Below are positions 44,743-52,879 of a DNA stretch of 64,000 bases, piece by piece. The translations under genes were made by a program, and so were the position numbers. Numbering within the stretch: position 1 is the first letter of the stretch; each line of letters opens with the position of its first letter. The notes under the pieces were generated by a model, which had not been told where the DNA came from, did not search any database, and saw only the letters and a list, made by a program, of their open reading frames with translations. Source of the DNA: Vicinamibacteria bacterium (lineage in GTDB: Bacteria; Acidobacteriota; Vicinamibacteria; Vicinamibacterales; UBA8438); contig JAJEEU010000007.1 of NCBI GenBank assembly GCA_022820825.1, forward strand, positions 33,118 through 97,117. The letters are read 5' to 3'.

Positions 44743-46191
44743 TGCGGCGGGCAGGCGCGCGATGGCGACGTTGGCGAAGCCGATAGCGGCGGCGACGAAC
44801 GGGCTGAGCAGGTTGAAGAAGACGAACGGCGCGTAGGTCAGCGTCGCCACCCCCAGCGTCTGCGCCATGAAGGCGCCGCAGGTGTTCCACGGCACCAGCA
44901 CGGACGTCAGCGTCCCGGCGTCCTCCAGCGAGCGCGAGAGGTTCTTCGGATCCAGCCCTCGGCGGCGGTACTCCTCCCTGAACATCCGGCCCGGCAGCAC
45001 GATGGACATGTATTGGTCGGAAGCGATCACGTTCGTCCCGACCGACGTCACCAGCGTCGCCGAGATGAGGCTGCCGGTGCCGCGCACCGCGCCCAGCACC
45101 CGCGCCGCGAGGACCCGCAGCATGCCGGTGGCTTCCATGACCGCGCCGAACATCATGGCCGACATGACGAGCCAGATCGTGTCCAGCATGCTGTTCATGC
45201 CGCCGCGCGACAGCAGCTCGTCGAGCACCGCGTTGCCGGAATCGAGCGCGAAGCCGCCGTACAGCGCCATCCACACGCCCTTGACCAGCAGCAGCGGCTG
45301 CGTCAGGCCGCTCTCGCCGACGTAGGCCAGCACGGCCGGCCGCTGGAAGAGGACTGCGAACAGCCCGCCCAGCAGCGCGCCGATCAGCAGCGCCGGAAGC
45401 GCCGGCACCTTGCGGACGATCAGGACGAGCACCACGACGAGCGGAACGAGCAGGTGCGGACCCACGGTGAACTCCGTTGTGAGCGCTTGCAGCAGCGGTT
45501 CCAGATCCCCGTCGCCGCCGGCCGCCGGCGCGACCAGTCCAGCGGCCGTGAACAGCACCAGCGCCGCGACGAAGCTGGGCCCCGTCGTCCAGCCCATGTG
45601 GCGGATGTGGGTGAAGACGTCGGTGCCGGCCACCGCCGGGGCGAGGTTCGTGGTGTCCGACAGCGGCGACATCTTGTCGCCGAAATAGGCGCCCGAGATG
45701 ATCGCCCCGGCCGCGAGTCCGAGGTGCAGGTCCTGCGCGGCGGCCGTACCGATCAGCGCCACGCCGATCGTCCCGGCGGTGGTCCACGAGCTGCCCGTGG
45801 CCAGCGCCGCGACGGCGCAGATGACGCAGGCCGCGACGTAGAAAATGGACGGCGCGAGCGTCAGCAGGCCATAGTAGATCATCGTCGGGACGATGCCGGC
45901 CAGGATCCAGGTCCCGATCACCGATCCGACGACCAGCAGGATCAGGATGGCGCCCATCGACGCCGAGATGCCGCGCGTCATGCCCGTTTCGATCGCGGTC
46001 CAGGAGTGCCCGTTGCGCAGGCCGACGGCGCTCGCCGCCGCCGCCGCCAGGATCAGCGCGATCTGGTTCGGCCCGAACGAAGCATCGGAGCCGAACAGGT
46101 AGACCGCCAGGGCCAGCAGCCCCAGCAGCAACGCCACCGGAACGAGCGCCTGCCCCAACGACGGCTCGCGCGGTTCGCCGGGGGATGTCAT
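44728..46191 (-). CDS. nhaC: Na+/H+ antiporter of the NhaC family
   Basis: The product has 487 residues with about 12 membrane segments (for example LVPVALLLGLLALAVYLFG, ILILLVVGSVIGTWILAGIV). The NhaC motifs are present: GSSWTTAGTIGVALIG in the middle and MSPLSDTTNLAPAVAGTDVF after it. The C-terminal half has GTNVIASDQYMSIVLPGRMF. It exchanges Na+ for H+ across the inner membrane, important for salt and alkaline tolerance and consistent with a marine or saline habitat. No regulator is adjacent. The toxin gene of a VapBC pair lies 8 bases upstream on the same strand. Confidence 0.92.
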   Translation of the reverse strand: MTSPGEPREPSLGQALVPVALLLGLLALAVYLFGSDASFGPNQIALILAAAAASAVGLRNGHSWTAIETGMTRGISASMGAILILLVVGSVIGTWILAGIVPTMIYYGLLTLAPSIFYVAACVICAVAALATGSSWTTAGTIGVALIGTAAAQDLHLGLAAGAIISGAYFGDKMSPLSDTTNLAPAVAGTDVFTHIRHMGWTTGPSFVAALVLFTAAGLVAPAAGGDGDLEPLLQALTTEFTVGPHLLVPLVVVLVLIVRKVPALPALLIGALLGGLFAVLFQRPAVLAYVGESGLTQPLLLVKGVWMALYGGFALDSGNAVLDELLSRGGMNSMLDTIWLVMSAMMFGAVMEATGMLRVLAARVLGAVRGTGSLISATLVTSVGTNVIASDQYMSIVLPGRMFREEYRRRGLDPKNLSRSLEDAGTLTSVLVPWNTCGAFMAQTLGVATLTYAPFVFFNLLSPFVAAAIGFANVAIARLPAAAASR

Positions 46192-46199
46192 GCGGCCGC

Positions 46200-46583
46200 T
46201 CAGTACGGCGCCTTGAGGCCCTCGAACATCGGATAGTGCTTGAGGTTGGTCGTCATGAGCTCCGCGTCGAGCGCCTGTGTGAGCGCCGCGACGAGCAGGT
46301 CGGCCACGTCGATGCCGCGATGCGAACGCAGGAAGCGCCGCCCCAGCGCACCGGCCGCCTCCGTCATCGCCTCATCGACCTCTACCCACGACACGAGACG
46401 AAGCAGATCGCGCGTCGCGGTCTCTTCTCCGCTTCGCATTCCCGCAAGCACCTCGGCGCGAACTACGTACGAGCTCCACAACTCGTCGCCGCGCGCGATC
46501 GCGGATGGAATGATCTCGGTGGCCACTTGCGGCCTCCCTCGCAGGTGATCGATGAGCACGGAGGTATCGAGCACGAGCCGCAT
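46200..46583 (-). CDS. vapC: PIN-domain toxin (VapC family)
   Basis: The product has 127 residues. The first acidic residue is in LVLDTSVLIDHLRG, with others in RAEVLAG and GIDVADLLVAALTQALDAEL, giving the four acids of a PIN nuclease. VapC toxins cut RNA (often tRNA or rRNA) and are inhibited by their antitoxin. The antitoxin gene lies 6 bases upstream. The C-terminus TNLKHYPMFEGLKAPY is the usual VapC ending. The module is likely autoregulated through the palindrome at 46851. Confidence 0.93.
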   Translation of the reverse strand: MRLVLDTSVLIDHLRGRPQVATEIIPSAIARGDELWSSYVVRAEVLAGMRSGEETATRDLLRLVSWVEVDEAMTEAAGALGRRFLRSHRGIDVADLLVAALTQALDAELMTTNLKHYPMFEGLKAPY

Positions 46584-46589
46584 CGACCA

Positions 46590-46850
46590 TCACCGTATTG
46601 ACGCCGCCAGGCGCCGCGAGCCCCTGACGCGTTGGACGTATTCGGCGCCGGATTCCGGAAACGAGTCCCATGCGCCAGCGGCACGGCGCGCAACGCGCAC
46701 CCGTTCCTCCGTGCTCTGTACATGACGCCGGCTATACGTGTCGTCTATCGCGGCGCGGATGAGCTCCGACACCGTGCACCCGGTTGCCCGGCTGCGGCTC
46801 TTCAACAGGCGTCCCTGAGCCTCCGTGAGGTAGATCTGGGTGCGTAGCAT
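46590..46850 (-). CDS. vapB: Ribbon-helix-helix antitoxin (VapB type)
   Basis: The product has 86 residues. The N-terminus TQIYLTEAQGRLLKSRSRAT and TVSELIRAAIDD form a ribbon-helix-helix DNA-binding fold. The C-terminal part (ARRAAGAWDSFPESGAEY) is likely to wrap the toxin. The start ATG lies directly against a 20-base palindrome, so the message may be nearly leaderless. Its stop lies 6 bases before the toxin start. Confidence 0.9.
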   Translation of the reverse strand: MLRTQIYLTEAQGRLLKSRSRATGCTVSELIRAAIDDTYSRRHVQSTEERVRVARRAAGAWDSFPESGAEYVQRVRGSRRLAASIR

Positions 46851-46870
46851 GATGTATGCAAATATACATC
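46851..46870. promoter_or_regulatory. Operator-like palindrome of the VapBC module
   Basis: GATGTAT-GCAAAT-ATACATC has perfect 7-base arms. It touches the antitoxin start codon at 46850. On the minus strand it includes TATATT, which could serve as the -10 box. This is a typical place for a toxin-antitoxin autorepression site. Confidence 0.6.
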
Positions 46871-46919
46871 ACGAACACGCGAACCGGTGGATGACGGGCT
46901 GGTGCCAGCGCCGCCGGGA

Positions 46920-47981
46920 CTACTTCGAATCCTGCTCGGCGGCTTCGGCGGCGGCCTGCCGTTCCAGGTTGCGGTGGATCTCCTGGATGTGGCGGATGTC
47001 GTGGTTCCCTTCGTGGCAGCCGTACTCGAACATCGGGCCGTCGGTCTTCACCAGCGGCAGCTCCATGCTCCACGGGGTCACCCACGTCGTGGGATCGGTG
47101 ACCGTGAATTCGTAGTGAATCCGGTCGTCGCTGACCCGTGTGAAGCGCTCCACGACGTGCAGGGCCGTCGTGGCGCCCCGGAACTCGCGCTTCTCGTGGT
47201 AGTTGCGGGTCTCGACGACCAGCGTGTCGCCCTCCCACCAGCCGCGCGAGTCGCCCGGGTACTGGCGGATCTTCCCGGAGATGTGCGGCCGGCCGTCTAG
47301 CGGGACGATGCGCGGCGCGTTGTTGCCCAGCTCGGTGAAGATCACGATGTGGTCCGACGTCTGGAAGATCTGGTGGATGTCGTTGTACGACGGCGGCATC
47401 ATGGGCGGCCCCTCGTGGGGCCACAGGTAGCAGCGTTCGGTCAGCGTGCGGACCTCGTAGCTGTCGAAGGCGTTGGGGCCCGTCCGCAGGGCGCGCACGG
47501 CTGCGGCGCGCGCCGCAGCCTTCGGCGTGAGGGGCGGGAACCGGCCGTTGCGCGGATAGGTGATCAACGACGTCCTTCGGCTCGACAGTCCCTTCGGTAC
47601 CGGCGTGCGCAGCCAGATCTCGTTGTCGTAGTGGATGTGGTGGCGCTCCTCGCGCGTGCGATTGCCCTGGTACTTGTAGCGCTCGAGCTCCTCCTGGTCG
47701 TCGATTTCGATGAGGGTGAGGATTTCGCGCGCGGAAGGATCGACGCCCGCGGCCGTGAGCGTGTCCTGCAGCCGGGCCCACTCCTCCTCCGTGAAGAACT
47801 CCTTGTCGGCCAGATGGTCGGGCCGCTCCAGCGGCGTGAAGGTCTGGGTGGTCCAGTAACCCTGGAAATCCGGCTGCCCGTCGGGCAGGCGCGGCATCTC
47901 CCATTCCTGCGCGGCGACGGGCGCTCCCGCGAGGACTATCGCAACGACTCCGGCTACGGCGGCCAGTGCGGCGCGCTTCAT
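46920..47981 (-). CDS. Secreted hypothetical protein
   Basis: The product has 353 residues from the ATG at 47981 with GGGAGG ahead of it; the frame is open further up, but this start begins a clear signal peptide (AALAAVAGVVAIVLAGAPVA). The mature part opens with WEMPRLPDGQPDFQGYWTTQ, a hallmark of a large secreted family of unknown function common in Acidobacteriota and related bacteria. Other recognisable stretches are WEGDTLVVETRNYHEKREF and TERCYLWPHEGPPMMPPSYN. The family's role is not known to me; neighbours (VapBC, a dehalogenase-like gene) give no clue. Confidence 0.88.
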   Translation of the reverse strand: MKRAALAAVAGVVAIVLAGAPVAAQEWEMPRLPDGQPDFQGYWTTQTFTPLERPDHLADKEFFTEEEWARLQDTLTAAGVDPSAREILTLIEIDDQEELERYKYQGNRTREERHHIHYDNEIWLRTPVPKGLSSRRTSLITYPRNGRFPPLTPKAAARAAAVRALRTGPNAFDSYEVRTLTERCYLWPHEGPPMMPPSYNDIHQIFQTSDHIVIFTELGNNAPRIVPLDGRPHISGKIRQYPGDSRGWWEGDTLVVETRNYHEKREFRGATTALHVVERFTRVSDDRIHYEFTVTDPTTWVTPWSMELPLVKTDGPMFEYGCHEGNHDIRHIQEIHRNLERQAAAEAAEQDSK

Positions 47982-48114
47982 GGGATCCTCCCTTGCACCA
48001 TCGACTCGGGCGCGGCGTGGGTCATGATCGCGCAGAACCGGCTTCTCCTGCAACTCCGGTCCGCACCCGCATGGGAGCATTGTGCCGCCGCGGGCTTTGC
48101 GGCAAGATAGCGCC

Positions 48115-48921
48115 ATGTCCAGGGTTATCAGCGGAGTGGCGGCGGCCGGTGCGCTCGTCCTGCTGGGGATGTCGGCCTGCGGCTCGCGGGCCCAGCCGGC
48201 GGCGGAGCGATTGGATATGGTCAAGGCGCTGACGTTCGACGTGTTCGGCACGGTAGTCGACTGGCGGTCGACCATCATCCGGGAGGGCGGGGAGCTCGGC
48301 GAACGGCTCGGCCTGGACGTCGACTGGCCGCAGTTCGCCGACGACTGGCGCGGCGGCTACGGGCCGGCGATGCAGCGCGTGCGCAGCGGCGAGCTGCCCT
48401 GGACGAAGATCGACGACCTGCACCGGATGATCCTCGACGAGCTCATCCCCAGGCACGGGCTGGAGCGGCTGACCGAGGAGCAGCGTGATCACCTCAACCG
48501 GGTCTGGCACCGGCTGGAGCCGTGGCCCGACAGCGTTTCCGGCCTGACGCGCCTGCGCACGCGCTACATGCTGGCGACGCTCTCCAACGGCAACGTGGCG
48601 CTGCTCGCGAACATGGCCAAGAACGCGGGGCTGCCGTGGGACGTCGTGCTGTCGGCGGAGCTCGCGCAGCAGTACAAGCCGGACGCGGAGGTATACCTCA
48701 AGGCGGCCGACCTGCTCGGCCTGGAGCCGGAAGAGGTGATGATGGTGGCCGCGCACGAGGGCGACCTGCGCGCCTCGGCGGGCGTGGGGTTCAGGACGGC
48801 CTACGTCCCGCGCCCGCTGGAGTACGGCCCCGGTCGCAGCCGCGACCTCTCGCCGGACGCGTCGTTCGACATCGTGGCAGACGACTTCAACGACCTGGCC
48901 GACAAGCTGGGAATCCCCTAG
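48115..48921 (+). CDS. Haloacid-dehalogenase-like hydrolase with lipoprotein-type N-terminus
   Basis: The product has 268 residues from the ATG at 48115. The HAD body begins near residue 35 with ALTFDVFGTVVDW (first motif, nucleophile Asp), then LATLSNGNVALLANM (motif II) and QYKPDAEVYLKAADLLG (motif III, Lys). This is type II 2-haloacid dehalogenase-like. Before it lies GALVLLGMSACGSR, a hydrophobic stretch ending in a lipobox-like Cys. If real, the enzyme is exported, which is rare. The ATG at 48217, with GGAG ahead, would give a normal cytosolic protein. The frame meets the convergent ankyrin gene at the stop. Confidence 0.8.
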   Translation: MSRVISGVAAAGALVLLGMSACGSRAQPAAERLDMVKALTFDVFGTVVDWRSTIIREGGELGERLGLDVDWPQFADDWRGGYGPAMQRVRSGELPWTKIDDLHRMILDELIPRHGLERLTEEQRDHLNRVWHRLEPWPDSVSGLTRLRTRYMLATLSNGNVALLANMAKNAGLPWDVVLSAELAQQYKPDAEVYLKAADLLGLEPEEVMMVAAHEGDLRASAGVGFRTAYVPRPLEYGPGRSRDLSPDASFDIVADDFNDLADKLGIP

Positions 48922-50438
48922 AAGCCCGGCGGTGGCTCGGCGGGCAGCGTGCGCGTCGTTACGCGGGCCATGAGGTCGGTGAGCAGCGCCGCCGTGTGGG
49001 GTGCTTCCTTGTAGGTCTCCGTCCGGAAGATGCCCTGGGCGATCCGCAGCGGCGTCCAGCCGCGCGAATTCTCCACGTCGAAGGTGTCGGCGCCGTGGTC
49101 GACCAGTAGCTCCACGATGGAGTTGGCGCCGCGATACGCGGCCCCGTGAAGCGCCGTCTCGTGATTCACGTCGATGGCGTTGACGTCGCCGCCCAGCTCC
49201 AGGGCGATCTGCACGCACTCCAGCGCCTCGGCTTCGGTGCCCGGATCCTCGCCGGGCGAATGGATGCCGAGCCCGGCGGCGACCATCAGCAGCGTCGAGC
49301 CGTCCTCGTTCACTATTGTCGGGTCCGCGCCCAACTCCAGCAGCACGCGCATCAGGGGCGCGTCGGCCAGCCGCGCCGCCATCATGAGGGGCGTGGCGCC
49401 GACGCGGTTCAGGGCGTTGCGGTAGCCGTTCCTCGGCTCCACCGTTATCAGGGCGTTGACATCCGCACCGCGTGACGCCAGCTCGCGCACGAAGGTCAGG
49501 CTGTCGAGCTCGCCGGTGGTCACGGGACCGGGCGGGTTGAAGCCGAAATTGGGCCGGCGGACCCAGGTCATCTCGTGCAGCGCCGTCCAGCCCTGCTCCG
49601 CGCCGTTGGGGTCGGCGCCCTGATCCACCATGAAGACACCGAGCTCCCAGTGCGCATTCGCGGCGGCAAGCACCACCGGGCCCGTTCCGTCGGGCAACTG
49701 GTCGTTCGGGTCGGCGCCTGCCTCCAGCAGGGCGCGCGCGGTATCGACGTGGCCGGCGCGAACGGCGAAGAGCAGTGCCGTGAAGCCGTGCGGCGCGGGT
49801 CCCCCGTATAGGCCGCTGCGCAACGGGTTCTCGGGGACGAGCGTGCGGCCATGCATGTCGGCCCCGGCATTCAGGAGGGTTTCCACGGCCGCCGTATGGC
49901 CTTCGGTCGCGGCCCACATCAGCGCCGTCTGGCCGTTGCGCTGCGCCGCATCGACGTTGGCGCCGCGCGCCAGCAGCGCCTCGATCGCCTCCACGCGGCC
50001 GGTGCGCGCCGCGATCATGAGCACCGACTCGCCCGCGGCCGACGCGGTCTCGGGGTCCGCGCCCGCCGCGAGCAGCCGGTCGAGCATCGGCGCGCTGCCG
50101 TTGAGCGCCGCCAGCCACAGCGGTCGCACGCCGAACGTATTGGCGGCCGTGGCGTCGGCGCCGCGCGCCAGCAGCAGATCCGCCAGTTCGACACTGTCGA
50201 GCCGCGCGGCCCAGTGCAGCGCGGTGGTCCCGTCGGCCTCCGCCGCGTTCGCGTCGGCGCCGCCTTCCAGCAGCGTGCGCACGGCTGCGGCGTCGGCGCG
50301 CTTGACGGCCTCGACGAGCGGATTGTCGCGTCCGGCGGCGTCCGTGGACACCAGGACGCCCGCCGTCCCCAGGCAGATAATCGCCAGCGCCCGGCAGATG
50401 AGCATCCGGCCCGGTGTGTCCCGCGTTCTCATCGTCAT
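48918..50438 (-). CDS. Secreted ankyrin-repeat protein, cassette 2
   Basis: The product has 506 residues. The ATG at 50438 has AGAGGAC ahead of it. The signal peptide (LICRALAIICLGTAGVLVST) precedes roughly nine to ten ankyrin repeats, such as DGTTALHWAARLDSVELADL and GVRPLWLAALNGSAPM. A longer insertion near residues 255-300 (WVRRPNFGFNPPGPVTTGEL) differs from cassettes 1 and 3. It is divergent, with only 32 bases between, from the DUF1592 gene at 50471, and probably shares an operator with it. The stop overlaps that of the convergent dehalogenase-like gene by 4 bases. Confidence 0.9.
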   Translation of the reverse strand: MTMRTRDTPGRMLICRALAIICLGTAGVLVSTDAAGRDNPLVEAVKRADAAAVRTLLEGGADANAAEADGTTALHWAARLDSVELADLLLARGADATAANTFGVRPLWLAALNGSAPMLDRLLAAGADPETASAAGESVLMIAARTGRVEAIEALLARGANVDAAQRNGQTALMWAATEGHTAAVETLLNAGADMHGRTLVPENPLRSGLYGGPAPHGFTALLFAVRAGHVDTARALLEAGADPNDQLPDGTGPVVLAAANAHWELGVFMVDQGADPNGAEQGWTALHEMTWVRRPNFGFNPPGPVTTGELDSLTFVRELASRGADVNALITVEPRNGYRNALNRVGATPLMMAARLADAPLMRVLLELGADPTIVNEDGSTLLMVAAGLGIHSPGEDPGTEAEALECVQIALELGGDVNAIDVNHETALHGAAYRGANSIVELLVDHGADTFDVENSRGWTPLRIAQGIFRTETYKEAPHTAALLTDLMARVTTRTLPAEPPPGF

Positions 50439-50450
50439 GTCCTCTGACAG

Positions 50451-50471
50451 TGGTGATAGAGTTAATCACCA
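50451..50471. promoter_or_regulatory. 21-base palindrome in the 32-base divergent gap
   Basis: TGGTGAT-AGAGTTA-ATCACCA has perfect 7-base arms and its last base is the A of the DUF1592 start codon. Two divergent genes must share a 32-base promoter region around it, so each promoter would run into the opposite coding region. The site could repress both. Confidence 0.55.
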
Positions 50472-52879
50472 TGCGGGAGTCTGTCGCAATACCCGTGCGG
50501 CCCGCAGCGATCGTGGCGGTGCTGCTGCTGCTGGCGCCGGCAGCGAGCGCGCAGGTGCCCGCGGGCCATTCCGGCGCGGCCGAGCAGGCGTTGCTGGAGC
50601 GCTACTGCATCACCTGCCACAACGACAGCCTGCGTACCGCCGGCCTCTCGCTGGAGGCGCTCGACCTGGGCGACCTGAGCGCCAACGCCGAGACCTGGGA
50701 GAAGGTCGTGCTGAAGCTGCGCGCCGGCATGATGCCGCCGGCCGGCCGGCCGCGCCCCGATCGGGAGACGTACGACCGCCTGGCGTCCTTCTTCGAAACC
50801 GATCTCGACCGCGCGGCTGCGGCCGATCCGGACCCGGGACACAGCGACGCCCTGCGGCGCCTCAACGCCACCGAGTACGGTAACGCCATCCGAGACCTGC
50901 TCGACCTCGAGGTCGATGTCACGGATCTGCTGCCGGCCGACGATTCGAGCGCGGGGTTCGACAACGTCGGCCTCGGCGGGCTCGACGCGGGCCGCATGGA
51001 GCGTTACCTCAGCGCCGCGCAAAAGGTCAGCCGGCTCGCGGTCGGAGCGCCGGTGCGCTCGGCCGTAGCCGATACCTTCATCGTGCCGTCGGACCTGAAT
51101 CAGAACGGGCACATCGAGGGCATGCCGTTCGGCACCCGCGGCGGCGCCGCGTTCCACTACAACTTTCCGGTCGACGCGGTGTACGAGATCCGCGCCGAGC
51201 TCGGCAAGAGCTGGAACAGCAACCGCATCGGGGGTCTGAGCAAGCCGCACGACGTCGTGTTCATGCTGGATGGCGAGCCCGTGGACGTGCTGACCGTCGC
51301 GCCGCCGTCGCGGGGCGACGGGTCGCAGGAGGTGCTGAACTTCTACATGCAGACGGACCGCGCGGCCGACGCCGATCTGTTCGTGCGGGTACCGGTTCCG
51401 GCCGGCCCGCACACCGTGGGCGCGGCGTTCGTCAGCCAGGGCTCGGAGCTGATCGAGCACCACCGCGAGCCGTTCCTCAAGGTGCACTTCACGGTGGGCG
51501 GGGACCAGCGCTCGCAGCCGAACGTCTACTCGCTCACCGTCACCGGGCCGTTCGATGCGACCGGGCCGGGCGACACGCCCAGCCGCCGGCGCATCTTCAC
51601 CTGCAGGCCGTCCGGCGGCGTTCAGGAGCGCGCCTGCGCGGAGGAGATTCTCACCACGCTCGCCCGCCGGGCCTACCGGCGTCCGGCGACCTCCGGGGAT
51701 CTGGAAACGTTGCTCGGGTTCTACGAGGAAGGGCGCTCAGCCGGCGACTTCGACGCCGGCATCGAGATGGCCCTGCGGCGCCTGCTCGTCAGCCCCGAGT
51801 TCCTGTTCCGTGTCGAGCGCGATCCGGAGGGCGCCACGGCGCACGCGGCGCACCGCGTCAGCGACCTGGAGCTGGCGTCGCGCCTCTCGTTCTTTCTCTG
51901 GAGCAGCATTCCGGACGACGAGTTGATCGAGGTCGCCGCCGCGGGCGCCCTGCAGGAGCCCGGCGAGCTGGAACGTCAGGTGCGGCGGATGCTCGCGGAT
52001 CCGCGCGCCGAGGCGCTGGTCACCAACTTCGCGGCGCAGTGGCTGTACCTGCGCAACCTGCCGGCCGTCTCGCCCGACTTCGTCATATTCCCCGACTTCG
52101 ACGAGACGCTGCGGCGGGCGCTGCGGCAGGAGACGGAGCTGTTCTTCGACAGCATCATCCGTGAAGACCGCAGCGTGCTCGACCTGCTGAAAGCCGACTA
52201 CACGTTCATCAACGAGCGGCTGGCGAAGCACTACGGGATTCCCGGCGTCTACGGCAGCCATTTCCGGCGCATCGACCTGCCGCCGGACAGTCCCCGCGGC
52301 GGGCTGCTGGGGCAGGGCAGCATCCTGGCGGTGACGTCCTACGCCACGCGGACCTCGCCGGTCGTGCGCGGCAAGTGGATTCTCGAGAACCTCCTGGGCA
52401 CGCCGCCGCCGCCGCCGCCCGCGGACGTGCCGCCGTTGAGCGAGGAGGGGTCCGACAAGGTGCTGTCCATGCGCGAGCGGATGGTGGAGCACCGCCGCAA
52501 CCCGGTCTGCGCGTCTTGCCATGCGATAATGGACCCCATCGGTCTGTCGCTGGAGAGCTTCGACGCGATCGGCCGCTGGCGGACGCGGACCGCCGGGTTC
52601 GAGCCGCTCGACGTCGAGGGCAGCTTCCCGGACGGCACTACGTTCGACGGCGCCGCCGGGCTCAGGGACACGCTGCTGGACAGGTCGGATCAGTTCGTGC
52701 GGACGCTGGCGACCAAGCTGCTGACGTATGGCCTGGGCCGCGCGGTCGAGTATCATGACATGCCGGCCGTGCGGGCGATCGAACGCGAAGCGGCGTCCGG
52801 CGGCTACAGTTTCTCGTCGCTGATTCTCGGTATCGTCAAGAGCACGCCATTTCAGATGAGACGGGCGCAGCAATCATGA
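50471..52879 (+). CDS. Di-haem DUF1587/1592/1595/1588/1585 protein, cassette 2
   Basis: The product has 802 residues with a signal peptide (VAVLLLLAPAASAQV). The first haem motif is CITCHND near residue 45 and the second, CASCHAIMDPIGLSLESFD, lies near residue 685. The middle has LASRLSFFLWSSIPDDELIE and the proline run PPPPPPADVP before the second haem part. It is full length. The ATG at 50471 begins in a palindrome and lacks a clear ribosome-binding site; a GTG at 50492 is possible. It is coupled to DUF1552 by ATGA overlap. The function is unknown; electron transfer to a c-type cytochrome is likely. Confidence 0.92.
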   Translation: MRESVAIPVRPAAIVAVLLLLAPAASAQVPAGHSGAAEQALLERYCITCHNDSLRTAGLSLEALDLGDLSANAETWEKVVLKLRAGMMPPAGRPRPDRETYDRLASFFETDLDRAAAADPDPGHSDALRRLNATEYGNAIRDLLDLEVDVTDLLPADDSSAGFDNVGLGGLDAGRMERYLSAAQKVSRLAVGAPVRSAVADTFIVPSDLNQNGHIEGMPFGTRGGAAFHYNFPVDAVYEIRAELGKSWNSNRIGGLSKPHDVVFMLDGEPVDVLTVAPPSRGDGSQEVLNFYMQTDRAADADLFVRVPVPAGPHTVGAAFVSQGSELIEHHREPFLKVHFTVGGDQRSQPNVYSLTVTGPFDATGPGDTPSRRRIFTCRPSGGVQERACAEEILTTLARRAYRRPATSGDLETLLGFYEEGRSAGDFDAGIEMALRRLLVSPEFLFRVERDPEGATAHAAHRVSDLELASRLSFFLWSSIPDDELIEVAAAGALQEPGELERQVRRMLADPRAEALVTNFAAQWLYLRNLPAVSPDFVIFPDFDETLRRALRQETELFFDSIIREDRSVLDLLKADYTFINERLAKHYGIPGVYGSHFRRIDLPPDSPRGGLLGQGSILAVTSYATRTSPVVRGKWILENLLGTPPPPPPADVPPLSEEGSDKVLSMRERMVEHRRNPVCASCHAIMDPIGLSLESFDAIGRWRTRTAGFEPLDVEGSFPDGTTFDGAAGLRDTLLDRSDQFVRTLATKLLTYGLGRAVEYHDMPAVRAIEREAASGGYSFSSLILGIVKSTPFQMRRAQQS

